46,704 nt of DNA, taken from NCBI GenBank assembly GCA_026710325.1, contig JAPORH010000052.1:1-46704 (forward strand). Direction: 5' to 3'. This stretch comes from Litoreibacter sp. Lineage in GTDB: Bacteria; Pseudomonadota; Alphaproteobacteria; Rhodobacterales; Rhodobacteraceae. Positions within the stretch are counted from its first letter, which is position 1, and the number at the start of each line of letters is the position of its first letter. Below the pieces are notes generated by a model. The model had not been told where the DNA came from, did no database searches, and saw nothing but the letters and a program-made list of their open reading frames with translations. The translations under genes and the position numbers were made by a program. Below, piece by piece: positions 40,246-46,704 of this stretch.

Positions 40246-41331
40246 TTAAGCGATGCGGATGCGTGGGTTCAGGAAGACGTAGCCAATATCGGATATCAGC
40301 TGCGTGACCAGCACCACGAAGACGGCGACGACAGAGCACCCGAGAAGCAGCTGGATGTCATTTGTCGATGCGGCATGTACCAAGAGCCAGCCAAAGCCTT
40401 TGTAGTTGAACAGTGTCTCGGTGATGACGACCCCTGTGAGCAGGTAGGGGAATTGCAACATGATCACTGTGAAGGGCGCGATCAATGCGTTGCGCAGGGC
40501 GTGCTTCAAGACCACCGCGCGGAAGGAAACCCCTTTTAGGCGCGCCGTTCGGATGTATTGCGCGGTCATGACTTCGGCCATAGAGGCGCGCGTCATCCGT
40601 GCGATATAGCCCACGCCGTAAAGCGCAATGGTTGCGACTGGCAGGGTGAAGTTGGCCCAGGTGATATCCTTCATGGCTGAGGTGGCGGAGCCTTTGAACA
40701 GCGTGCGCCCGTCGATCAGGTTCATCTCCGACAGCCAGGCATTGAGCGGGGAGGCGGAGGCGGCGAAGACCGCGATGAAGATAACGCCCGAGACATATTC
40801 AGGTGTGGCCGATGAGGCGATGGAGAATGTCGAGAGGCTTCGGTCCATACGGGAGCCTTCGCGCATGCCGGCCAGAATGCCGATGATCAGCGCGGCCGGG
40901 ATCATCACAGCAAAAGCGCAGAGGGCCAGCCACCCGGTCAGGCCGAGCCGCGTCGCGATCAGGGTGCCTGCGTCGTCTTTCAGGGTGATGGATTGCCCCC
41001 AATCGCCTTGAAGCACGCCGCAATAGGTCGGAGCCTCCTCCGGTGTCATTCCGGGGCGGATGCAGGCACCGGTTACCGTGCCGTCCTCGTCAGTGTAAGT
41101 GTGGCCCGGCAAGACGCCCAGCCATTGCCCATAGCCTTTCCAGAGCGGCTCCAAATACCCGTTTTTGTCCAGCCAAGATGCGACGGCTTCATCCGACATG
41201 CGGAAATTGCCTTCCGTCTTGGCGAGCTTTTCAAGGTTAGGATAGAGCGTGGTCATGAAGAACACGATGAAGGTGAGGCAAAGCGCCGTCAGCAACATCA
41301 CGCCCACGCGGCGGAGCAAAAAGGTACCCAT
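40246..41331 (-). CDS. ABC transporter permease, DppB/OppB type
   Basis: 361 aa. Starts GTFLLRRVGVMLLTALCLTF, as usual for DppB. A periplasmic loop (about 30-120) is longer than normal and has two cysteines (GACIRPG, TYCGVL). The ATPase-contact loop is YIRTARLKGVSFRAVVLKHALRN. With the following enlarged permease it forms the membrane channel. It is separated from the binding-protein gene by 135 bases with a hairpin. Confidence 0.93.
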   Translation of the reverse strand: MGTFLLRRVGVMLLTALCLTFIVFFMTTLYPNLEKLAKTEGNFRMSDEAVASWLDKNGYLEPLWKGYGQWLGVLPGHTYTDEDGTVTGACIRPGMTPEEAPTYCGVLQGDWGQSITLKDDAGTLIATRLGLTGWLALCAFAVMIPAALIIGILAGMREGSRMDRSLSTFSIASSATPEYVSGVIFIAVFAASASPLNAWLSEMNLIDGRTLFKGSATSAMKDITWANFTLPVATIALYGVGYIARMTRASMAEVMTAQYIRTARLKGVSFRAVVLKHALRNALIAPFTVIMLQFPYLLTGVVITETLFNYKGFGWLLVHAASTNDIQLLLGCSVVAVFVVLVTQLISDIGYVFLNPRIRIA

Positions 41332-41426
41332 GTGTTTCCCTGTTGGCTAATTGACCTGGCGATGGCGACCCTATTTTTTGGGTCTTTTGCTGGTGACCGC
41401 CGGGATGACGTCGGTAGATATGAAAA

Positions 41427-41450
41427 GGGCCGCAGATTTCGCTGCGGCCC
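41427..41450 (-). terminator. Hairpin between binding-protein and permease genes (probable partial terminator)
   Basis: GGGCCGCAG (41427-41435) pairs with CTGCGGCCC (41442-41450): 9 bp, six-base loop, followed leftward by TTTTC. It lies 17 bases past the binding-protein stop. Such a leaky stop would give more binding protein than permease. Confidence 0.75.
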
Positions 41451-41466
41451 GTCTCAGGTCATAAGC

Positions 41467-43137
41467 TTAGGCGGCAAAGCCCCACTTATAGATTTGTGGC
41501 AGATAGGCGATATGCATATCCACGCCCACCAGACCTTCGATGTGGTGGCGAGAGATCACGCGCCAGTATGGCTGGATCGTCACGCCTTCCTCGATGATGA
41601 TGGCCTGAATCTTGCCCATCACCTCGCGGCGCTTATCCGCATCTGCGATGGAGTTGGCTTCCGCCAGTAGCGCGTCGAATTCAGCGTTGGACCAGCCGAA
41701 CTCGTTCCAGGCTTCACCGGAGCGGTAGGCCAGCGACAGTACTTGGGTGCCGAGCGGGCGGTGGTTCCAGTTGGTGGAGGAGAACGGGTATTTCGCCCAG
41801 TCGTTCCAGAAGGTGGAGCCTGGCATGATGGTCCGCTTGACGTTGATGCCAGCGTCGCGCAGCTGAGCTGCTACGGCGTCGGTTGTGTCCATCCGGTAGC
41901 CGCCATCGATGGAGATGAGCTCATGCTCATAATCGCCCATGCCGGCCTCTTCCATCAGCGCTTTTGCGCCAGCGGGGTCATGCGGGATGCGGCCGACTTC
42001 TGGGTCGAACTCCGGGTGTACCGGGCCAACGTGACAGTTATCAGCAGGACGCCCAATCCCGGCGAGGCCAAGCTCCAGCAGAACATTGTTGTCGCAGGCC
42101 ATGGCGAGCGCCTTACGGACGCGCTTGTCGCCGTAGATCTTGTTGCCATTTTCATCTTCGGCCAACTGGTTCGGACGGACAACAAGGGTCGCACCGGAGG
42201 TCACTTCCGAATGCACGAGGCCCAGGCTTGTCATGATGTCGATAAACTCGCCCTGGCTTTCCCAGTTCATGTCGACTTCTTCGGCCTCATATGCGGCCAC
42301 GTGGGCAGCAGGGTCGGTGCCGTAGTCGATGAATTCGATCCGGTCGAGATAGCCGCCTTTGCCAGCAGCATAGCCCCACCACTCATGGCCTTCATTGCGC
42401 ACGAGCACGGATTTTACGCCGACCTCATGGCTTTCGTTCAGCATGTAGCCGGTGCCAACCTGTTTTTCGAGCATGTTGGCCGGGTCAAACCCTGCAGGCA
42501 CGATGGCAGCAGGATAATCAGCCATGCCCGGGATAAGAGTGATGTCAGGTACAGGCAGGTTCAGCACCACGGTGTGTGGACCTTCGACGACAATCGAGCC
42601 TTCGGCAGCCTTGCCGGTGTCGTTGTCGATCAGTGAGGCGAAACGACCGGCCATCGAGTTGCCCTCGACGTCCTTTTCGCACCAGCCCGCGATGTTGCGT
42701 GCCACATCTTCTGCGGTGAAGTCGGAGCCATCGTTCCACTTGACGCCTTGGCGGACGTTCAGCGTGTATTTGGTAGCGTCGTCATTGACTTCCCAGCTTT
42801 CCAGAAGCATCGGCTCGAACGAGCCGTCGGAGTTGTACTCGACCAGATACTCCAGCCAGCCTGCAGACACAGTTGCGATTTGGGTCCAGTCATAAGTGCG
42901 CGGGTCTTTCAGCGCGCGGACTTCCATTTCCATCCGCAGTGTGCCGCCTTGTTGGGCATGTGCCGCAGCTTTGGCGGGTGTCGCGCCGATCATGGAATAA
43001 GCGGTCGCCGATGCGACGCCGAGCATAGTGGCGCGGGTCAGAAACTCCCGACGGTCCATAAGGCCGGCTTTGTATTCGTCGCGATACATTTCTGCGACGG
43101 GATGCACACGCTCCGAGAAGATGGTGTGTTTTGTCAT
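41467..43137 (-). CDS. ABC transporter substrate-binding protein, family 5, Tat-exported
   Basis: 556 aa. Tat-type signal: [19 protein letters not shown] from about residue 28, with cleavage likely near AKAAAHA. The rest is a family 5 (peptide/nickel/opine) binding fold: LKDPRTYDW, the [22 protein letters not shown] block, and [12 protein letters not shown]. The ligand is not evident; di- or oligopeptides are the default. GGGAG seven bases upstream supports the start at 43137, rejecting a 51-residue longer frame. Confidence 0.93.
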   Translation of the reverse strand: MTKHTIFSERVHPVAEMYRDEYKAGLMDRREFLTRATMLGVASATAYSMIGATPAKAAAHAQQGGTLRMEMEVRALKDPRTYDWTQIATVSAGWLEYLVEYNSDGSFEPMLLESWEVNDDATKYTLNVRQGVKWNDGSDFTAEDVARNIAGWCEKDVEGNSMAGRFASLIDNDTGKAAEGSIVVEGPHTVVLNLPVPDITLIPGMADYPAAIVPAGFDPANMLEKQVGTGYMLNESHEVGVKSVLVRNEGHEWWGYAAGKGGYLDRIEFIDYGTDPAAHVAAYEAEEVDMNWESQGEFIDIMTSLGLVHSEVTSGATLVVRPNQLAEDENGNKIYGDKRVRKALAMACDNNVLLELGLAGIGRPADNCHVGPVHPEFDPEVGRIPHDPAGAKALMEEAGMGDYEHELISIDGGYRMDTTDAVAAQLRDAGINVKRTIMPGSTFWNDWAKYPFSSTNWNHRPLGTQVLSLAYRSGEAWNEFGWSNAEFDALLAEANSIADADKRREVMGKIQAIIIEEGVTIQPYWRVISRHHIEGLVGVDMHIAYLPQIYKWGFAA

Positions 43138-43374
43138 GTCTTTCTCCCTGTTGGACAGTGACGAAGTATAAGAGGGGGCGCGCGGCTTTTTGTTGATTTT
43201 TCTAATCACAGCTTTCGCGCAAATTACATGTTGTCCCACATCTCCCCTAGCTTGAGCGATTATAGCGCCCGATATTGGGCCCGAGGTCAACGGTTGATAC
43301 CGTCAAAACATTCACTTTTTGCGACATGCGCTTGGCCTGTTCGCGACACGGTCGCGTTTACGCTACGTTAACTT

Positions 43375-44163
43375 TCAGGCCAGACGCGATTTGCGGAAGG
43401 TTGTCGGGTTCTGGCCGGTTTGTGCCTGAAAGGCGCGTGTGAAATAGGCTGGAGACGAGAAGCCAAGCCGCATGGCGATGGCTTTGATCGGTTGGTCTGT
43501 GTGCAAAAGCGCCTCGCAGGCCGCGTTGATAATACGCTCGTTCAGGATCGCGGAGGCCGGTTTGCCAACCGCACCTTGCGTCAGCCGGGTCAGGTGCGTC
43601 GGCGTCACATTCAGGTCCGACGCAAAGCCGCCAACAGATTTCCCGCTTTCATGTCCGATCGAGACCACATGGCTGAATTTGCTCAGAAGCTGGTCCGATT
43701 TTCCGAGTGTCTCTGCCGGAAGCTCGGCCAGCAACCGGTCAAGCCAAACCGCTATCATCATGACATGCGCCTGCACCGCACGACGCTGCCCTGTCCGTTC
43801 GTGTGACAACTCGCGCGATAATGCATCGATCAACCCGGTAAGCTCCGCCTGGGTCTGCATCTGCGCTGCGCGCACCAGAGCCGGGCGTTTGGGGAAATCG
43901 GCAAAATCATCATTTGGCAGCGACACAACCATGCCTTGGGGCTGGGCGAACATGTCGTAGCTGAACAGTGTGTTGCGCGGGATGAAAACGGCCGTGTTGG
44001 CGGTGATGCCGCGTAGCCTGCAATCAACCATAAACCGCCCTTGACCGCGGGTGATCCAGAAGAAAACCGGATAATCGAGCGCGCGGGCCGTGTCCGTCTT
44101 CCATGCTTCCCCGCGCAAGGCGGTGGCCAGCGTTTCGACACGCGGCAATTGTTTTGAAGCCAT
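43375..44163 (-). CDS. AraC family transcriptional regulator
   Basis: 262 aa. The N-terminal cupin-like sensor domain (about 30-100) precedes a C-terminal pair of helix-turn-helix motifs: VGGFASDLNVTPTHLTRLTQ and IKAIAMRLGFSSPAYFTRAFQAQTGQNPTTFRK. Placed just upstream of the ABC importer on the same strand, with 237 bases between that could hold the importer promoter. Control of the importer is inference from position. Confidence 0.88.
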   Translation of the reverse strand: MASKQLPRVETLATALRGEAWKTDTARALDYPVFFWITRGQGRFMVDCRLRGITANTAVFIPRNTLFSYDMFAQPQGMVVSLPNDDFADFPKRPALVRAAQMQTQAELTGLIDALSRELSHERTGQRRAVQAHVMMIAVWLDRLLAELPAETLGKSDQLLSKFSHVVSIGHESGKSVGGFASDLNVTPTHLTRLTQGAVGKPASAILNERIINAACEALLHTDQPIKAIAMRLGFSSPAYFTRAFQAQTGQNPTTFRKSRLA

Positions 44164-44256
44164 TGGATCGTCCCCACGCGATTAGGCAATATGTTCGATA
44201 GTTCCGAGTAGGGGAGCTTAAGCAATTGATTTGTTGGAGTCAAAGGTTGCAAAACG

Positions 44257-45135
44257 TCAAGTGCTGAGCGCGTCGGCTTTGACCCAGGTCCAGTCTTTCA
44301 TCCGCGCATTGAACCAGGTCCGCTGCCGCTTCGCATATTGGCGGGACGCTATGATGGAGCGGTCGCGCGCTTCTGACAGGGAGAGTTCGCTGCGCAGATG
44401 CGCCATGAGTTCCGGCGCGCCGATGGCCTTGGAAGACGGGCGTGCCGGATCCCAATTCGCCTCGAGAGCGCGCACCTCCTCCAAAGCGCCGCCCTTTAGC
44501 ATCAGATCGAAGCGCAGCTCAATGCGCGGCGATAGCCACTCCTTTGGGCTGTCCAGAACCAGCCCGGTTGCCTCAGAAAGCGGGAGGAGCGGGGGCGGCG
44601 TTTCGTTCTGCCACTGCGCAATCTGTTTGCCGGTTGTGGTCAAAACCTCCCACGCGCGGCGGACGCGTGCGGGATTTGCAGTATCGATGCGCGCGCGGGT
44701 TTCTTCGTCTAAGGCGGCAAGCATTTTTGCCAACGGCATTGCGTTGGCCCGCGCACGGATATGATCCGGCGTTGTCGGGATATCGGCCAACCCTTCCGTC
44801 AGCGCTGTGAAGTTCAATCCCGTTCCCCCCACGACGATCAGGCGGTCACCGCCTGCGAGAAGCGGAGTGATTTCGCGCAGCCAATGACCGGTCGAATAAT
44901 GCTGCTCATAGGGGATATGGCCGTACAAGAGATGCGGTGCGCGGGCGAGGTCTTGGGCATCGGGCCGGGCCGACAGAAGTTGCCAGCAGTCAAACACCTG
45001 CAACGCGTCAGCATTGACTATGGTTCCGCCTTGCGTTTCAGCGATAGCAAGCGCCAGCGAAGATTTGCCGGATGCTGTGGGCCCCGCGATCAAAACCGGC
45101 CTGTCAGGATCAATTGTTTTCAGTAAATTCAGCAT
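44257..45135 (-). CDS. miaA: tRNA dimethylallyltransferase MiaA
   Basis: Adds the isopentenyl group to A37 of tRNAs reading UNN codons. 292 aa. P-loop [11 protein letters not shown], then VNADALQVF (the usual DSMQVY form is altered to DALQVF), VGGTGLNF and [11 protein letters not shown] at the end. It diverges from pyrH. Confidence 0.93.
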   Translation of the reverse strand: MLNLLKTIDPDRPVLIAGPTASGKSSLALAIAETQGGTIVNADALQVFDCWQLLSARPDAQDLARAPHLLYGHIPYEQHYSTGHWLREITPLLAGGDRLIVVGGTGLNFTALTEGLADIPTTPDHIRARANAMPLAKMLAALDEETRARIDTANPARVRRAWEVLTTTGKQIAQWQNETPPPLLPLSEATGLVLDSPKEWLSPRIELRFDLMLKGGALEEVRALEANWDPARPSSKAIGAPELMAHLRSELSLSEARDRSIIASRQYAKRQRTWFNARMKDWTWVKADALST

Positions 45136-45236
45136 CTTACCTGCAAGCCGCGAAACCCACGCGCATTCCCGTTGAAACCCTAGCGGTTTTCCGACATTTT
45201 GCGGCCGATTTGCAAGCAGTCAGCATGAGGCCTCGG

Positions 45237-45968
45237 ATGAGCGAAACCGCCCCCCAAACCAGCTACTCCCGCGTACTTCTTAAAATATCCGGTGAGGCGT
45301 TGATGGGGGATCAGGGGTTTGGGCTTCACCCGCCAACCGTGGAGCGCATCGCGCAAGAGATTAAATCGGTCCATGATATGGGCGTCGAGATCTGCATGGT
45401 GATCGGCGGCGGCAACATTTTCCGTGGGCTGCAAGGCTCCGCCCAAGGGATGGAGCGTACAACTGCTGACTATATGGGGATGCTGGCGACCGTAATGAAT
45501 GCGCTGGCTATGCAGGGCGCGCTGGAGGCTTTGGGTCTACACACGCGCGTGATTTCCGCCATCCCGATGGATCAGGTTTGCGAGCCCTATATTCGCCGTC
45601 GCGCCGTTCGGCACCTCGAGAAGAAACGGATTTGTATTTTCGCTGCCGGCACCGGGAACCCGTATTTCACGACAGATACGGCCTGCGCGCTGCGCGCCAA
45701 TGAGATGTCGTGCCAAGCGATCTTTATGGGCAAAAATGGGGTTGATGGAATTTACGACAAAGACCCCAAGGAGCACGCCGACGCGAAACGCTACGATACG
45801 GTTAGCTATGACGATGTGTTGGCGAAACGCCTGAAAGTTATGGACGCCTCCGCCATTGCTTTGGCGCGCGACAATGACCTGCCGATCATCGTGTTTGGCC
45901 TAGATGAGCCGGGTGGGTTCCGCGGTATTTTGGCGGGCGAGGGGACCTACACAATCGTCAAGGATTGA
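45237..45968 (+). CDS. pyrH: UMP kinase
   Basis: Phosphorylates UMP to UDP for pyrimidine nucleotide supply. 243 aa of the amino-acid-kinase fold: [25 protein letters not shown], the [15 protein letters not shown] segment and [20 protein letters not shown] at 45237 has GAGG seven bases upstream; an ATG at 45225 would add four residues. No frr gene follows, unlike many genomes. Confidence 0.96.
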   Translation: MSETAPQTSYSRVLLKISGEALMGDQGFGLHPPTVERIAQEIKSVHDMGVEICMVIGGGNIFRGLQGSAQGMERTTADYMGMLATVMNALAMQGALEALGLHTRVISAIPMDQVCEPYIRRRAVRHLEKKRICIFAAGTGNPYFTTDTACALRANEMSCQAIFMGKNGVDGIYDKDPKEHADAKRYDTVSYDDVLAKRLKVMDASAIALARDNDLPIIVFGLDEPGGFRGILAGEGTYTIVKD

Positions 45969-46051
45969 AGCCTTCTGGCTCGCGCGCTTAACGAATCTTC
46001 AATTTGCTGATAGAGTGAAGCTCTATTGTAGTAAAATTATTGGAGATGGTT

Positions 46052-46375
46052 ATGGACGCATTACGTTCCGTTATTGCCCAAAATGCATTGATTACCTCGC
46101 GCCTAGCAGCGCTTGAAAACCTTGTCGTAGGTGGCCGGTTTGACATCGGCACGGTTGCAGATCCACCACCTGATGGCGGCGGCATCGGCGGCATTATCGG
46201 TGGTGGCGGCGGAATTATTGGTGGAGGGATCGGGCCGATTGCGGATCCTTTACCGATTGATCTGGGCAAGCTCAGCAAAGTGCAGCTTGAAACGCGGCTG
46301 GCCGATATCGAGTTTAACCGCAAGAAGCTCGACACACTGGAAGAGATGTTCAAAGGCGCGCTCGCCGAACTTTAA
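46052..46375 (+). CDS. Hypothetical small protein with glycine/isoleucine-rich centre
   Basis: 107 aa. The ATG at 46052 has GGAG six bases before it. N-terminal helix (MDALRSVIAQNALITSRLAALENL), a flexible middle with GGGIGGIIGGGGGIIGGG flanked by DPPPD and ADPLP, and a charged C-terminal helix (VQLETRLADIEFNRKKLDTLEEMF). It could be a small oligomerising protein. I do not recognise it and assign no function. Own terminator. Confidence 0.7.
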   Translation: MDALRSVIAQNALITSRLAALENLVVGGRFDIGTVADPPPDGGGIGGIIGGGGGIIGGGIGPIADPLPIDLGKLSKVQLETRLADIEFNRKKLDTLEEMFKGALAEL

Positions 46376-46384
46376 AGCGAACCG

Positions 46385-46423
46385 CCCGCGCGCAGCCTTA
46401 TTTTTAGCGCGCGGGCTTTTTTT
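46385..46423 (+). terminator. Rho-independent terminator
   Basis: CCCGCGCGC (46385-46393) pairs with GCGCGCGGG (46407-46415), 9 bp, 13-base loop, followed by C and seven Ts. Ends the glycine-rich gene transcript. Confidence 0.9.
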
Positions 46424-46449
46424 ATTAAAGATTTTTAGGAGGGCGCGCG

Positions 46450-46680
46450 ATGTTGGACGCGACCAAGACCCGTGACAGGCGGTTGAAGACGCTATTTGTG
46501 GGGTTTCAGGACCAAGACAATCTCGGACTGCGATATCTGATGAGCGCTGCTACCAAGGCGGGCCATGAGACCGGGATAGAAACATATGACCGCAATCCGC
46601 AGAGCCTGCTCGATCGTGTTTTGCGCGAGAAACCGGATTTCATTGGGTTCTCCTATGATGATTGTCCAGCAGGACATTGA
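46450..46680 (+). pseudogene. Cobalamin-binding/radical-SAM-like gene, cut off
   Basis: AGGAGGG precedes the ATG by six bases. The first 67 codons read like the B12-binding N-terminus of radical-SAM proteins (KTLFVGFQDQDNLGLRYLMS, TKAGHETGIETYD, REKPDFIGFS). After GFS the frame becomes YDDCPAGH and stops at 46680, where homologues continue for hundreds of residues. The final 24 bases are AT-rich. Probably interrupted by inserted DNA that begins near 46651, or a faulty end of the contig. Confidence 0.6.
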
Positions 46681-46704
46681 TTTTGTTTGATTTTAAATTC
46701 GGTA

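Noticed and set aside
43342-43356. CGCGAC-ACG-GTCGCG hairpin upstream of the importer operon
   Set aside because: Short 6-bp stem and no T-run in the direction of the araC transcript; could be an operator, but nothing else supports it.

Overview
The window is chromosomal DNA from an alphaproteobacterium, almost certainly of the order Rhodobacterales (Roseobacter/Rhodobacter group). The signs are ctrA next to ligA-recG, a Usg-family gene, TrmFO, a eukaryotic-type NADP isocitrate dehydrogenase, an RcGTA-type endolysin/holin pair, RTX-Hint proteins and the ccmE/argC/murI neighbourhood. Most of it is densely packed housekeeping DNA with many 4-base ATGA overlaps. I see no CRISPR array, rRNA or complete insertion sequence.

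Layout. 1-5.7 kb: ctrA (with a CtrA-like site in its own promoter), ligA-recG, then a 41-codon membrane-peptide gene behind a LexA-type box. 5.7-10.3 kb: an IscU/NifU-like scaffold protein, hisI, and a leftward set (outer-membrane barrel, trmFO, methyltransferase, gluQ). 10.4-18.4 kb: gyrA-doxX leftward, usg, yqaA-dsbB leftward, a zinc metalloprotease with TRAP permeases dctQM, and a periplasmic-type glutathione peroxidase. 18.5-23.8 kb: tRNA-Leu(CAA), about 0.8 kb of gene-poor AT-rich DNA, then two large tandem paralogues with RTX-like repeats and a C-terminal Hint (hedgehog/intein) domain. This is the most accessory-looking part. 23.8-29.7 kb: MobA-like transferase, SMR pump, YitT protein, icd, flavin reductase, and a transaminase-agmatinase operon. 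29.8-35.1 kb: a lysophospholipid acyltransferase cut by an in-frame stop, murI, argC, ccmE, a phage/GTA-type endolysin-holin cassette, and a PaaG-like hydratase. 35.1-45.1 kb, leftward: DUF2087 regulator, alternative oxidase, a four-gene peptide-type ABC importer, an AraC regulator and miaA. 45.2 kb to the end: pyrH, a glycine-rich small protein, and the start of a cobalamin-binding/radical-SAM-type gene that breaks off just before the window edge.

Points of greatest interest: (i) the tandem RTX-Hint pair, one with a TTAA-N7-TTAA CtrA-type site upstream; (ii) a LexA-boxed single-pass membrane peptide that could be an SOS-induced division inhibitor or similar; (iii) an endolysin-holin cassette like the unlinked lysis genes of gene transfer agents, with a near-CtrA site upstream and ctrA 33 kb away; (iv) a single nonsense codon that removes the last quarter of an acyltransferase while the downstream frame stays intact; (v) a bacterial alternative oxidase whose start overlaps a short upstream frame; (vi) a disrupted gene at the right edge. 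Family assignments rest on recognised motifs and gene order; no database search was run.
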